A DNA stretch of 64,000 bases, taken from Metabacillus malikii (GTDB taxonomy: Bacteria > Bacillota > Bacilli > Bacillales > Bacillaceae). Below are positions 1 through 10,742 of this stretch, one piece after another. The stretch lies in assembly GCF_030813355.1 (NCBI RefSeq), contig NZ_JAUSUD010000001.1:248001-312000 (forward strand), written 5' to 3'. Under the pieces are notes generated by a model. It was not told the DNA's origin. It worked only from the letters and a program-made list of their open reading frames with translations, and did not search any database. The number at the start of each line of letters is the position of its first letter. The first letter of the stretch is position 1. The translations under genes were made by a program, and so were the position numbers.

Positions 1-48
1 CTATTTTAAAAGAATTAGAAATATACAGTGAAGGTCGAGGAAATCACG

Positions 49-687
49 ATGGAAACAAGAGAATTAGCTTTAAAAGAACAAACAATTTTTAATCACTTAG
101 GTAATAAAATTAAAACAGATGATAGAGAGATTCACATTATTGCGAAATTCGACGAACCATTAATTGTAATATTAGGAAATGTGTTAAGTAACGAAGAGTG
201 TGATGAACTGATTCAATTGTCAAAAGATAAACTAAAACGGTCTAAAGTAGGAAATAGCCGTGATGTTCATGAACTAAGAACGAGCAGCAGTATGTTTTTT
301 GATGATGGACATCATGAATTAGTTGAAAGAATTGATAAGCGTCTAGCTCAAATCATGAATATACCTGTAGAGCATAGTGAAGGATTACAAGTGCTGCATT
401 ATGAGGTGGGACAAGAGTTTAAAGCACACCATGATTATTTTGTAGCAGCAGAAAATACGAGAATCAGCACTATAGTTATGTATTTAAGTGATGTTGAGCA
501 CGGTGGAGAAACATATTTCCCTAAATTAAATTTAACAATTTCTCCACAAAAGGGAATGGCTGTTTACTTCGAATATTTCTATAATGATAAAACAATAAAT
601 GAGTTAACACTACATGGTGGTGCACCTGTCATCGTTGGCGATAAATGGGCTGCAACACAATGGATGAGAAGGAAAGCGGTACGGTAA
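49..687 (+). CDS. 2OG-Fe(II) oxygenase, prolyl 4-hydroxylase-like
   Basis: A 212-residue protein of the prolyl 4-hydroxylase-type 2-oxoglutarate/Fe(II) dioxygenase family, which hydroxylates a protein or small substrate. The iron-binding triad is visible as H127-x-D129 (in AHHDYF) and H189 (in LHGGAP), and K199 in GDKWA is the expected 2-oxoglutarate-binding lysine. The length fits a stand-alone bacterial P4H-like enzyme. I chose ATG 49 because AGGTCGAGG lies just upstream; an in-frame GTG at 28 has no good ribosome site. A REP-like palindrome starts right after the stop codon. The substrate cannot be told from sequence. Confidence 0.85.
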   Translation: METRELALKEQTIFNHLGNKIKTDDREIHIIAKFDEPLIVILGNVLSNEECDELIQLSKDKLKRSKVGNSRDVHELRTSSSMFFDDGHHELVERIDKRLAQIMNIPVEHSEGLQVLHYEVGQEFKAHHDYFVAAENTRISTIVMYLSDVEHGGETYFPKLNLTISPQKGMAVYFEYFYNDKTINELTLHGGAPVIVGDKWAATQWMRRKAVR

Positions 688-747
688 GGAGCACAGGGGC
701 GGTTCTTTTGCTTCATTTGGAAGCAGAAGAACCGTCCCCTTGCTTCG
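688..747. repeat. REP-like palindrome, copy 1
   Basis: A long imperfect inverted repeat. The arm at 697-715 (GGGGCGGTTCTTTTGCTTC) pairs with 720-739 (GAAGCAGAAGAACCGTCCCC) around a 4-nt loop. The same core recurs at 19373, 41932, 42515-42630 and 63170-63238, so this is a dispersed family and not only a terminator. It abuts the stop codon of the oxygenase gene and could also end its transcript. Confidence 0.8.
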
Positions 748-917
748 TTTTTCACAAATTGATATTTTAATTTTCAAATAATAATGATACACTAGAAGCA
801 AGCTTTAATCGCTCCAGAAATGATGTGAATTAGGTAGCGCATTGGGTTTCTGTGTTTTTTAGCAGGTTTAGCGCCTACATCCTTTCTGAAAATCTTAGGG
901 GTATAAGGAAGGTTATT

Positions 918-2447
918 ATGAGCAACAGTGAAACGAAATCAGACGTTATCTTAATTGGGGCCGGCATCATGAGTGCAACATTAGGGACACTTTTGAAAGA
1001 GTTAGTGCCGGACATAAACATTAAAGTTTTTGAAAAGCTCCCAAGTGCTGGAGAGGAAAGCTCGAACGAATGGAATAATGCGGGGACGGGACACGCGGCA
1101 CTTTGTGAACTTAATTATACGGTTGAAAAACCGGATGGCACAATCGATATTAGTAAAGCAATTAACATTAATGAACAGTTTCAAGTTTCAATGCAGTTTT
1201 GGTCTTATTTAGTAAGTAGGAAACTAATCAAAAAGCCACAAGATTTTATTATGCCATTGCCACATATGAGCCTAGTTCAAGGTGAAGAAAATGTAGCGTT
1301 TTTAAAGAAACGTTTTAAAGCGCTAACAAAAAATCCTCTTTTTAAAGGAATGGAATTTTCTGAAGACCCAGAAAAACTGAAGAAATGGATTCCGCTTATT
1401 ATGCAAGAACGTGAAACAACTGAACCAATCGCTGCAACGAAAATCGACAGTGGAACAGATGTTAACTTTGGTTCGTTAACACGTATGTTGTTTACACATT
1501 TAGAAAATCAAGATGTTCAAATTCATTATAATCATAGTGTAAATGATATGAAGCGAACTGCTGATAATAAGTGGGAGTTAAAAGTTAAGAACCTAGGTAA
1601 TGGTACGGTAGAAAGGCATACAGCAAAATTCGTCTTCATCGGAGGCGGTGGTGGCAGCCTTCATTTATTACAAAAATCAGGAATTCCTGAAGGGAAACAT
1701 ATTGGTGGATTCCCGGTTAGTGGAATTTTTATGGTGTGTAATAATCCTGAGGTAGTTGAACAGCATCATGCTAAAGTATACGGAAAGGCAAAGGTTGGTG
1801 CTCCACCAATGTCTGTTCCTCATCTTGATACTAGATTTATAGACAATAAAAAATCATTATTATTCGGACCATTTGCAGGGTTCTCACCTAAGTTTTTAAA
1901 AAATGGCTCGATGTTTGATTTAATTACATCTGTAAAACCAGATAATATATTAACCATGTTAGCAGCTGGTGTGAAGGAAATGGCTTTGACAAAATACCTT
2001 ATTCAGCAGGTCATGTTAACGAAAGAGCAACGTATGGAAGAGTTACGTGAATTTATTCCGAATGCAAAAGCAGAAGATTGGGATTTAGTTGTCGCTGGAC
2101 AACGTGTCCAAGTCATTAAAGATACAGAGGCTGGTAAAGGGACACTACAATTCGGTACAGAGGTGATTACGGCTAGTGATGGTTCCATTGCTGCATTGCT
2201 CGGTGCTTCACCAGGCGCATCTACAGCAGTTCACGTCATGCTAGAAGTGATTAGAAAATGCTTCCCGGAAAACATTGATAAATGGGAACCGAAGCTGAAG
2301 GAAATGATCCCTTCATATGGTTTATCACTGATGGATAACCCAGATTTATTGAACAAAGTTCATTTGTCCTCAGCAGAAATATTAGGTTTAGTTGGAACTA
2401 AAAAAGCTAACTTGAAAACAACTACATCCTTTTTACAAGAAGCATAG
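918..2447 (+). CDS. mqo: malate:quinone oxidoreductase
   Basis: A 509-residue FAD-dependent malate:quinone oxidoreductase. This peripheral membrane enzyme oxidises malate to oxaloacetate and passes electrons to the quinone pool. The N-terminus has a dinucleotide-binding motif ([13 protein letters not shown], about residues 12-25), and family stretches such as [29 protein letters not shown] and [18 protein letters not shown] are all present. Length is normal for Mqo. ATG 918 follows AAGGAAGG with good spacing; the longer frame from 852 lacks a ribosome site and adds 22 unrelated residues. The gene stands alone, with a weak T-rich downstream end. Confidence 0.95.
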   Translation: MSNSETKSDVILIGAGIMSATLGTLLKELVPDINIKVFEKLPSAGEESSNEWNNAGTGHAALCELNYTVEKPDGTIDISKAININEQFQVSMQFWSYLVSRKLIKKPQDFIMPLPHMSLVQGEENVAFLKKRFKALTKNPLFKGMEFSEDPEKLKKWIPLIMQERETTEPIAATKIDSGTDVNFGSLTRMLFTHLENQDVQIHYNHSVNDMKRTADNKWELKVKNLGNGTVERHTAKFVFIGGGGGSLHLLQKSGIPEGKHIGGFPVSGIFMVCNNPEVVEQHHAKVYGKAKVGAPPMSVPHLDTRFIDNKKSLLFGPFAGFSPKFLKNGSMFDLITSVKPDNILTMLAAGVKEMALTKYLIQQVMLTKEQRMEELREFIPNAKAEDWDLVVAGQRVQVIKDTEAGKGTLQFGTEVITASDGSIAALLGASPGASTAVHVMLEVIRKCFPENIDKWEPKLKEMIPSYGLSLMDNPDLLNKVHLSSAEILGLVGTKKANLKTTTSFLQEA

Positions 2448-2673
2448 TCTGCCATTGGTAGATTGTGCTTTTTTTTATTGATATAGTAAACAGTAGTAGA
2501 CATTTGCAGTCACAATAAGTGCCCATTCCCAAAGATGAGATTGTAATAATATGAGAGTACTACCACTTTTTTAATTGCTCAATGAAGCATTACCTCGTCA
2601 ATCATTACTGACTTCCTACAAATAGTCTTGTAAAATAGAACTTATTAGATTTACATGTGTTGAGGTGAATCGT

Positions 2674-3696
2674 ATGAAATCCATAATCATTCAAAAACTA
2701 TTAAACTATCCAAAAAAAACAATAACATTAGAAGAACTTGAAACAATTATAAGTAATGACATGATGTCATATGATTTGTTTGCAAATCACATTCTTGCAT
2801 TAGAGGACGAGTCTGTTTTAGAAATGATAAAAACAAAGGGGAGAAATACCCGCACTCCATCGTTAGCATATTCCTATCGAATTCATAAGCAACAGCTAAA
2901 AAAAGATTATCATGATGAATTGAAACGATATCGACTCAAATTACACCGGGAGATACAGCTAGACAGTTACTTTCGCTTAGACCCTACACAATGGCAAAAG
3001 GACCTCCCATATTTACAATCTATTCATACTTATCTTCAAGTGAATGGATTTCCAGATTATAAAGTGCCAGCACCGGAGCGGAGTGTAGAGTTATTTGGTG
3101 ATGAAAAGTGGATAACCGAGGGAAATGGTAAAGAATTACTAGAACGAATTGGTTTATGGTCAAAATTGAAAATTATGCCAGTTTCAGACCCATTAATGTT
3201 TGCGATAAATCCTACTACTCTATCAAATTTGGAACACAAACATTTAATCGTTGAAAACAAAACAACATATCAAGCACTTGTTGAGATATTACCTGAAACG
3301 GATTTTACATCACTTATTTATGGGAGCGGAAATAAAATAATTAAAAGCATTGAGCAGTTTGAACGTCAGCTACCGCTACCATGTCGGAATGACTGCTTTT
3401 ACTATTTTGGTGATCTTGATAGGTCCGGATTGTTTATATGGGAACGACTAAATGAAAAGAAGCCACCGATACAGCCTGCTTTACCTTTCTACAGGGCATG
3501 TCTCACAAAGCCCCCAATAGCTGGTAAAACGAATCAACGATTAGATGCAACATCAATCGAGAAATTTGTAATGTACTTTACAGATAAAGAGCAGGCTGTG
3601 ATTCAATCTCTATTAAACAGTGGACATTATTATCCGCAGGAAGTTCTGAAAACACGTGAACTGCAACATATATGGAGGCATTCTGAATGGAACTAA
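2674..3696 (+). CDS. jetD: Wadjet JetD, toprim-type nuclease subunit
   Basis: A 340-residue protein that opens a four-gene operon. The C-terminal half holds a toprim-like nuclease core: a conserved glutamate E194 in LIVENKTTYQAL, then D247 and D249 in YYFGDLDRSG, matching the E...DxD metal site of topoisomerase VI-like JetD. In Wadjet systems JetD cuts circular plasmid DNA that the SMC-like JetABC complex has extruded. The N-terminal half is a helical arm. ATG 2674 has GAGGTG six bases upstream; GTG 2665 is the alternative. The stop overlaps the next gene by 10 nt. Toprim gene first is the order I recall for type II Wadjet, but I cannot confirm the subtype here. Confidence 0.85.
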   Translation: MKSIIIQKLLNYPKKTITLEELETIISNDMMSYDLFANHILALEDESVLEMIKTKGRNTRTPSLAYSYRIHKQQLKKDYHDELKRYRLKLHREIQLDSYFRLDPTQWQKDLPYLQSIHTYLQVNGFPDYKVPAPERSVELFGDEKWITEGNGKELLERIGLWSKLKIMPVSDPLMFAINPTTLSNLEHKHLIVENKTTYQALVEILPETDFTSLIYGSGNKIIKSIEQFERQLPLPCRNDCFYYFGDLDRSGLFIWERLNEKKPPIQPALPFYRACLTKPPIAGKTNQRLDATSIEKFVMYFTDKEQAVIQSLLNSGHYYPQEVLKTRELQHIWRHSEWN

Positions 3697-5198
3697 CCGA
3701 GTTATCAGATATTACAGGCGGTTTTCGCGAGCGAATGCGGCGTCTTGCTTTATTTGACCCGTTATATGAGCTTGATAGAAAAAAAGTAAAGGATGAACAA
3801 GGGGAGCAAGTAGATATGAAAGGTTTAGGCTTGCTTACTCTCTTATTCTTTTTTGAACAAAAAATTGCTAGAAATCACAAGGTTGGGACGAAAGATTTAG
3901 CTGTCTTTTTAAAACGTCTTACCGAAAGACAATATTTGTTATCTGTCCAAGAGTGTGAGGAAATTGCAGCAACGCTTATCCAAACGTTTCGGCCGACAAC
4001 AGGGAAAAAGCGAACTTATCCCTTTTATGATTGGGAAGCAACTGATTATGGTGAATTAGACTATTCGATTTTAAAGGCAAACGCATTTGATTCAAAGACG
4101 AATACGCAATATTACACATTAGATGATGATGGGCTTGAGCTTGTGTTTGCAACGAAGGAATTTTATAGTGAATTTCAGCTTTCGATTAACCAATTAATGC
4201 TACGAAAACAGCTTGAAAAAGGCGAGTTTCGTGGGGCTTTACGGCAAATAAATGAAATGCGGATTGATGTGGAATCACTTAATGACCGGATGGTGAAATT
4301 ACGCCATGAAATCCAACGAAGCATTGTTTCAGAGGAAACGTTTGAAAGGTACAAGCAGCTGCTTGAAGATATCCACGCACGACTAGAGCGTGAAAACGAT
4401 GAATTCTCTGAACTTAGACAGTTTGTGAAGGAAACGAAGGAAAGGTTATATGAAAAGGATTACCATCAAAAGGAAGCGAAAACATATGCATACATTCTTG
4501 AAATTACGAACGAGCTCGAAGAAGTTCATTATGAACACTCTAGACTGCTTGAACAAAGCATCGAGCTTAAAAACCATACATTAAAAGCAGCACAAGAATC
4601 ATTATATTATACTGGAATTGATGCGTTTAATTTCGACCAAGACATTAATGCGAGATTAATTAGTGCACCTCTTCCGTTAGAAGCGATGAAGGGCTTGCTG
4701 CATCCGTTTTTACCTCTACACCATGAATTGCAATGGTCACCGTTAACAGTCTTTGCTGAACAAAATATTCGTGAAGACCGTGAAGAGACAGTTGATTTTC
4801 GGTTTATTGAGGTTGGAAATGACCATGAGAACTACGATGATAAACGTGTTAGGAAAAACTTTGGCTATGTAATGAAGGTAGCATTACAAGCAATTGACTT
4901 AGGCTGCAACGAACTCGCACTTCTTATCGACTATGTAAAAAAGAATGAACCGAAATTATTAGATGAGCGGGTTTTTTATGATTTTTGGATGATTCTTCAC
5001 CAACGCTCACCAATTGTCTCGGGTAAGCTTGAAACAGAGGAAGATGACCAAACACATCTATTGGATGATGCATTAGCAGCACTAGGAAACCGAACTTTAC
5101 ATGTAAAAGAGCTCCCAGAAACAATACATGTGACAGACCGTTTTTCTATTCAAAATATGGATATAACACTAGTGGAGGTGCCAGTAGATGAACTATAG
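3687..5198 (+). CDS. jetA: Wadjet JetA, MukF/kleisin-like subunit
   Basis: A 503-residue protein, second in the operon. Its position before the short JetB and the giant SMC-like JetC, plus a long charged helical segment (about residues 170-300), fit JetA, the kleisin (MukF-like) subunit that bridges the SMC heads. There is no catalytic motif. ATG 3687 has GGAGG nine bases upstream and lies inside the end of jetD, which suggests translational coupling; its own stop overlaps jetB by 11 nt. The assignment rests mostly on operon architecture, since this family diverges quickly. Confidence 0.8.
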   Translation: MELTELSDITGGFRERMRRLALFDPLYELDRKKVKDEQGEQVDMKGLGLLTLLFFFEQKIARNHKVGTKDLAVFLKRLTERQYLLSVQECEEIAATLIQTFRPTTGKKRTYPFYDWEATDYGELDYSILKANAFDSKTNTQYYTLDDDGLELVFATKEFYSEFQLSINQLMLRKQLEKGEFRGALRQINEMRIDVESLNDRMVKLRHEIQRSIVSEETFERYKQLLEDIHARLERENDEFSELRQFVKETKERLYEKDYHQKEAKTYAYILEITNELEEVHYEHSRLLEQSIELKNHTLKAAQESLYYTGIDAFNFDQDINARLISAPLPLEAMKGLLHPFLPLHHELQWSPLTVFAEQNIREDREETVDFRFIEVGNDHENYDDKRVRKNFGYVMKVALQAIDLGCNELALLIDYVKKNEPKLLDERVFYDFWMILHQRSPIVSGKLETEEDDQTHLLDDALAALGNRTLHVKELPETIHVTDRFSIQNMDITLVEVPVDEL

Positions 5199-5925
5199 TG
5201 AGCACAAGGTGATGCAAGCATTTGAGCTGTACACAAGTTTAGCTCGTAATGGATCGGCTGATGCTGAAGCACAATCGTTATATATAGCAGATGATTCTAT
5301 TCGCGGGTTAGTGGATAGCTTTGCCCATCATGTCGATTGTGTCGTGATTCGTGCAGGTGATATGCTTTATATGATACCTAAAACGAAGCTATCCCCATTT
5401 CATGTTAATAACGACTTTTTGAAACGGACTTATTTAAAATCTGGTGCAACGAATGCTGATCTGTATTTACTTTATTTTTCAACAATTGTCTTGTTTGGTA
5501 CGTTTTATGATAGTTATCAAACGTTAGAGCCTACCCGGGATTTTATCGCACTTGATGATTGGGTGCGCCATGTAAATGATCGGATTAGTCTATTGATGGA
5601 GCATGATGAAGAACAGCTTCGTGCTAAAGAGCAGGAATTTTCTTATAATTGGAAGCAGATAATTGAAAAATGGGAAGACATGAATGATATTAAAGAAACA
5701 GCAAAAAAACAGGCAGGGAACACGATTAGCAGATTAAGCTTCATTGATAGTGCAAAACGTTTTTTAATTGACCAAGCACTCGTTAAGGAAATTGGTAATA
5801 ACGAAATTACGTTAACAGAAAAGGCAAAAACAATTGTACAACGATTTTTCATGGAGGTTGAATACAACAAAGGGATTTTAGAATTTATTTATGAGTGGGA
5901 GGAGGAAGAGCATGCCATCAATTAG
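5188..5925 (+). CDS. jetB: Wadjet JetB, MukE-like subunit
   Basis: A 245-residue protein, third in the operon and the size expected of JetB, the MukE/KITE-like winged-helix partner of the kleisin. A winged-helix-like C-terminal stretch (roughly residues 170-235, containing FIDSAKRFLIDQALVKEIGN) is visible, but there is no enzyme motif. ATG 5188 follows GGAGGTG with good spacing. The coding end overlaps jetC by 14 nt, so all four jet genes overlap at their ends and are surely co-transcribed. Function is assigned from context and size. Confidence 0.8.
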   Translation: MNYSEHKVMQAFELYTSLARNGSADAEAQSLYIADDSIRGLVDSFAHHVDCVVIRAGDMLYMIPKTKLSPFHVNNDFLKRTYLKSGATNADLYLLYFSTIVLFGTFYDSYQTLEPTRDFIALDDWVRHVNDRISLLMEHDEEQLRAKEQEFSYNWKQIIEKWEDMNDIKETAKKQAGNTISRLSFIDSAKRFLIDQALVKEIGNNEITLTEKAKTIVQRFFMEVEYNKGILEFIYEWEEEEHAIN

Positions 5926-8900
5926 TAAAATCCGTTTTACAAATGTCGTATATGAAGACGGAATGAAGCGCTATAATAATGAAATTTTTAAATTTGATGG
6001 GTTTAACGGGGCAATTCTCCTTGAAAATGGGGGAGGGAAGACCGTTTTTATCCAAACTGCGCTTCAAGCGATTATCCCACACACAAATCTTTCTGACCGG
6101 AAAATTAAGCAAACTCTCCAGCTCGATAATTATCCTGCCCATATTGCGATTGAATGGATAATAACTGAACAGCCACGTCGATATTTAGTTACTGCGGTTA
6201 GTTTGTTTTTAACTAAAGATGGGTTAGGGTCATATCGTTATGTGTACCCATACCAAGCAGGTGACCGTCATCGTATTGAAGAAATTCCGTTCGTCCGTAA
6301 AGATTCAAATCGACCTGCTGACCGTGGTGAAATTGCTGATTATTATCAGCAAATGGCACAACAGCATATGAATGCACATACATTTTCAACGATTAAAGAC
6401 TTCCAGCAGCATATTGAAGAACAATATCATATTATCGCAAATGAATGGGATGCAATTGTGAAAATTAACAGTACTGAAGGTGGAGTTGAAGCGTTCTTTG
6501 ATGAGTGTAAGCAAACAAACCAGCTATTTGACAGGCTGCTTATCCCGACAGTAGAAAGTGCGATCGCCGGTCATCATGAACACACTTTTGCAGATACATT
6601 CGAAAAGCATCGTGCCAGCTTCAAATTATATAAAGAACTGAAAGAACAAATCGAAGAAAATAAATCAATCGAAGAACAATTAAATCGTTATGTTGCGACG
6701 TTTGAGCATTTACATGACAGACAGCAGGCCTATGAGCACAAGAAACAGCGCGCAAAAGCAGTGTTGAACCTTATCCACCTTCAGGAGAAGGAGCATGAAG
6801 CAAAACTTTTGGCGCTCGAGGAAAAACGCAATACTGCAAATCTTGAACTAAGAGAACTCCAAGAAAGTGAGCAATCATTAAACATTCAGATTGAACAATC
6901 GAAGTTAACAGACTTAAAAGTAGAATTACAGGAATACACTAGTCTTCTGGAACTAAGCAAGAATGACTTCACTCATGCGAAAAAAAGCTTCTATTCTTTA
7001 AAGCTAGCAGAGCAAAAACAGGCTCATAAAGTAGAGCACGATCGTTTGCGCTCTCTGCAAGATCAGTTAGAAGCACTCGAACAAGAGGAGGATTTTCAGG
7101 AATTATCCGATAGATTTACTGAAAACAGTGAGCAGTTAAACGGTTATTTTACAAATGAATTAGAAGAAAGCAAGAAGCGTCAAAATGGTTTGAAAATTGA
7201 AAAGCAGCCGTTAACCGACGGAATAACCGAGGCAGAGACTCATAGAAAAACGTTACGACAGCAGCTTGAACAGACGAAAGGGATATTCAACAAAAATGTT
7301 GGAAAGATCGATTCTTTAGAAATGCAAATGGACCGGATTCGTCATAAAATATTGGCTAAGCCTGACCAGGAAGCAGTAGATGATTTTGTAGGACAATGGG
7401 AGAAACGTCTCGTTTACTTGGATGAACAGATTGTTTATTTGAAGACAGAAAATAAACAACTGCAAGGCAAAATAAAAGATTTGAATGGACAGCATGATAC
7501 GATAAAGAGTTTAATCGCTGAAAACGAATTAAAACGTACTGAGATTGATATGGAAGTAAAGCAAGCAGAACAAGCACATCTAAAGATGATTGAAGAATTA
7601 GGGTCATTACGCCCACAATGGACGAGCTTGGATTCCGTATATTTAAAAGAGGATTCACTAACCCAACAAGTTGCCGATTCGCTTGAACGTTTAAAAAAGG
7701 AACGAAATGATTGCTTATATAAAGAAAGACTCGCCCACCGCTTTATTGATGACTATGGCAGCCAGGATATATTCTTTGCTGATCCTTTTGTTGAACAACA
7801 AATAAAGCAATGGAGCAATCAATTTCACTTGCTAGAGACAGGGAGCCAATTTATCCAAGGGCTAGAAGGGTCTCATCTCGAACAGGCAAAAAATTATCCG
7901 CTTTGGCCGATTACATTAATTACAACAGAAGTGGAACAAGCGCAGCTAAAGGAAAAAATCATCCACGTTAACAAGCGACTTCAGTTTCCAATTGACGTAT
8001 TATCTATCGAGCAGGCACGTGCGATTGTTCAAGGTGAGTATCAATCAACATTAACGATTACACCAGCTCATTGGCTAGAAAATCAACAAGTGACTTCCTT
8101 TCAGCAATGGAAACTAACAATGAAGGAAAGAGCAGAAACGGCTTCACAAGCTCGGGTCGAAGTGGAAACAAAGCTGGATAGTTGGAAACGAGTATTGGAG
8201 AAACTAGCAAACTTTTTTGTTGATTACCCATATCACAAACAGCAGGAACGAAAGGAACAATTAACAAGCATTGCTAAAGCTGTTCATGATTTAGGAGTAG
8301 AGCAACAAGAAATAGCCGCGAGTATTGAGGCTAGTGGTCAGCTTCTTACGACACAACAAGAGCGCATAGATACCTTTGAGAAGGAATACCAGGGCTTGCA
8401 AACAAAACTAGACCTAGGCTATGACTATCTTTCATTTTCAAAGGAAACGAAACAGCTAAAGAAAACGCAGGATATGCTTTCAGAGCAATTAACAGAAATT
8501 GACCGTATTATAAAAAAACAAGAGCTTCATATTCGAAGATTGTCAGATGAAAAGGACCGAATTGAAGAGCATGAACGGGATGAACGCTATTATTTTAATT
8601 CATTGATAGATGACCCCTTATATAATGAAGTGAAAAAAGAACGTACCACATTTACGGACAAAGAGCTTGACATATTAAAAGAAGAACGTGAAGAGCTTAA
8701 ATTATCATTACGCAAGCTCTCAACGACAAGAAATGAGTTAATCATTAAGCTGGAACATTCACAAAAGGAAATCAATCGGCTTAATAAAGTAATTGAAGAG
8801 TTAATCAATGATTATGGTCCGTTAGATGAACAGCTCTCTTTCCCGCCAAATGGGACCGAACAAATTACTTTGTTGCGCGAGCGGATTAGACAATTAGAAA

Positions 8901-10318
8901 AACAGGTTGATGAGATAACAGAAAACTATCATCGTGCCAATGAGGAAAAGCTCAAACAGGAAAAGGTTGTAGAACTTGCCCTAGACCAGTTTCATCAGCA
9001 GTTTGCACATGAAAAGCCGAAAATATTTAATGAGCCGCTCTCAGATGTTCGTGAACAACTTAAACTAGAAAATCAAAAAGTATTAGCGAAGTTTGAGTAT
9101 TTAGATCGTGAAAAAGCACGAACAGATAAAGGGCTTAATTCAATCAGAACTGCCTTTCATGAGCTTGATCGCTATGAGGAAGCCCACCATTTTAAAGGTC
9201 CATCTGTACAAGCAGATATGTTATCAGATGGAGAGATTCAAGACTTTTCATATGAACGAATCAATTTTGTGAAGACGGTCACCACAGCATTAAAGCAAGC
9301 GAAAGCGCTAGTTTCTAAAGAGCAGGAGAAGGTTGAGCATGCAAAAGAAATGTTTAAAGCATTTTGTAAAACAAAAATTACAAATGTAAAAATGCAAAAA
9401 ATGGCCCGCGATGGCATTGAGACAAAGCGGACCTATAAAGAGGTCATTGAATTCCAGGCAAATATGCAAAAACGAATTCAAACAGCGATAAAATACAATG
9501 AAACCAGTATCATTGACCATGATAAACAGCTAGAGCAATTTGTGACACATATTAATAGCCATTTATATACAATTGCTGGTGAACTCGAGCTCATTCCGAA
9601 AAAGACTAAGGTAAAGGTAGAAGATAAATGGAAGGAAATTTATAAGTTTACTATCCCTGAGTGGACAGAAGAGGATGGCAAAAGTAGAATTCGCAAGCAT
9701 ATTGAATGGATTTTAGAACAGCTAGAGTCAGAACGCTTTAAAAGTGAGGATGGTGTCGAGGATTACGGTAAGGTACGCAAGGAAATTGAAACATGGATAC
9801 AATCAAAGCAGCTTCTGCGTGTTGTCATGAACAATGAAACGATGAAAATTACCTGTAGGAAGGTTACGAATGATAATGAAGTGACAACACGTTCGTATTC
9901 GTGGGAGCAATCAAATGTTTGGTCTGGTGGTGAAAAGTGGAGCAAAAACATGACACTGTTCTTAGGCATACTCAATTATGTTTCAGAAAAGAAGCATGTC
10001 GATTCAAGAATGAAACGCAACCGTGTTGTCATCCTCGACAATCCGTTTGGTAAAGCATCTAGTGACCATGTGCTAAATCCTGTATTTTTTATCGCCGAAC
10101 AACTCGGTTTCCAAATCATTGCCTTAACTGCACATGCGGAAGGGAAATTTTTAAGAGACTACTTTCCAGTTATATATAGCTGCCGATTACGGAAAGCTGC
10201 AGATTCGAATAAACAAATTATGACGAAGGTTAAACAGCTGCACCAAGCATATTTCCAAGACCATGAGCCACAAGCGCTTGAACGGCTTGGTGAGATGAAG
10301 CAGATGGAGCTATTTTAA
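5912..10318 (+). CDS. jetC: Wadjet JetC, MukB/SMC-like ATPase
   Basis: A 1468-residue SMC-like ATPase, the DNA loop-extruding motor of the Wadjet system. The N-terminal head has a Walker A motif ENGGGKT (K43). Two long coiled-coil arms follow, separated by a non-coil, hinge-like stretch at roughly residues 600-740. The C-terminal head has the signature SGGEKWS (from S1338), Walker B RVVILDNPFG (D1376) and an H-loop-like ALTAHAEG. The residue after the Walker B aspartate is Asn rather than the usual Glu. It is longer than the roughly 1100-residue JetC I recall for type I systems. ATG 5912 follows GGAGGAGG. Confidence 0.9.
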   Translation: MPSISKIRFTNVVYEDGMKRYNNEIFKFDGFNGAILLENGGGKTVFIQTALQAIIPHTNLSDRKIKQTLQLDNYPAHIAIEWIITEQPRRYLVTAVSLFLTKDGLGSYRYVYPYQAGDRHRIEEIPFVRKDSNRPADRGEIADYYQQMAQQHMNAHTFSTIKDFQQHIEEQYHIIANEWDAIVKINSTEGGVEAFFDECKQTNQLFDRLLIPTVESAIAGHHEHTFADTFEKHRASFKLYKELKEQIEENKSIEEQLNRYVATFEHLHDRQQAYEHKKQRAKAVLNLIHLQEKEHEAKLLALEEKRNTANLELRELQESEQSLNIQIEQSKLTDLKVELQEYTSLLELSKNDFTHAKKSFYSLKLAEQKQAHKVEHDRLRSLQDQLEALEQEEDFQELSDRFTENSEQLNGYFTNELEESKKRQNGLKIEKQPLTDGITEAETHRKTLRQQLEQTKGIFNKNVGKIDSLEMQMDRIRHKILAKPDQEAVDDFVGQWEKRLVYLDEQIVYLKTENKQLQGKIKDLNGQHDTIKSLIAENELKRTEIDMEVKQAEQAHLKMIEELGSLRPQWTSLDSVYLKEDSLTQQVADSLERLKKERNDCLYKERLAHRFIDDYGSQDIFFADPFVEQQIKQWSNQFHLLETGSQFIQGLEGSHLEQAKNYPLWPITLITTEVEQAQLKEKIIHVNKRLQFPIDVLSIEQARAIVQGEYQSTLTITPAHWLENQQVTSFQQWKLTMKERAETASQARVEVETKLDSWKRVLEKLANFFVDYPYHKQQERKEQLTSIAKAVHDLGVEQQEIAASIEASGQLLTTQQERIDTFEKEYQGLQTKLDLGYDYLSFSKETKQLKKTQDMLSEQLTEIDRIIKKQELHIRRLSDEKDRIEEHERDERYYFNSLIDDPLYNEVKKERTTFTDKELDILKEEREELKLSLRKLSTTRNELIIKLEHSQKEINRLNKVIEELINDYGPLDEQLSFPPNGTEQITLLRERIRQLEKQVDEITENYHRANEEKLKQEKVVELALDQFHQQFAHEKPKIFNEPLSDVREQLKLENQKVLAKFEYLDREKARTDKGLNSIRTAFHELDRYEEAHHFKGPSVQADMLSDGEIQDFSYERINFVKTVTTALKQAKALVSKEQEKVEHAKEMFKAFCKTKITNVKMQKMARDGIETKRTYKEVIEFQANMQKRIQTAIKYNETSIIDHDKQLEQFVTHINSHLYTIAGELELIPKKTKVKVEDKWKEIYKFTIPEWTEEDGKSRIRKHIEWILEQLESERFKSEDGVEDYGKVRKEIETWIQSKQLLRVVMNNETMKITCRKVTNDNEVTTRSYSWEQSNVWSGGEKWSKNMTLFLGILNYVSEKKHVDSRMKRNRVVILDNPFGKASSDHVLNPVFFIAEQLGFQIIALTAHAEGKFLRDYFPVIYSCRLRKAADSNKQIMTKVKQLHQAYFQDHEPQALERLGEMKQMELF

Positions 10319-10345
10319 ATCAAACATACTTTTGGAGGTTTTACT

Positions 10346-10717
10346 ATGGAAATCTTTGCTGAGTTTTTATCGAAAATTGATAACGGCGAGCATCGCACTC
10401 GAATAGAAGAAGTATTAACATGGATAGGTGACAAATACTCAAATCTCGAGCCAGTTGTGAAGTGGAATCAGCCGATGTTTACAGACCATGGCACTTACAT
10501 CATCGGGTTTAGTGTTGCAAAGAAGCACTTTGCTGTAGCTCCTGAACAAGTAGCAATGACTCGCTTTACGAAAGAAATCGAAGAAGCTGGCTATGAGTAC
10601 ACAAAGGAATTGATAAGGTTTAAGTGGGACAAGCCGACAAATTATGAACTGCTAGAGAAACTTATTGACTTTAATATTTCAGATAAGGCAGATTGTACAA
10701 CGTTTTGGCGGAAATAA
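10346..10717 (+). CDS. fra: Frataxin-like iron chaperone, DUF1801 (Fra/YdhG)
   Basis: A 123-residue DUF1801 protein, the same size as Bacillus subtilis YdhG/Fra, a frataxin-like iron chaperone that delivers iron for Fe-S cluster and haem assembly. Family features are the early VVKWNQPMF segment, the GTYIIGFSVAKKHFAVAP strand pair and the C-terminal RFKWDKP. GGAGG precedes ATG 10346. It lies 27 nt after jetC and could be read through from it, but the function is unrelated. A strong terminator follows. Confidence 0.8.
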   Translation: MEIFAEFLSKIDNGEHRTRIEEVLTWIGDKYSNLEPVVKWNQPMFTDHGTYIIGFSVAKKHFAVAPEQVAMTRFTKEIEEAGYEYTKELIRFKWDKPTNYELLEKLIDFNISDKADCTTFWRK

Positions 10718-10742
10718 AGATAAACAAATTAATAATGTTACA

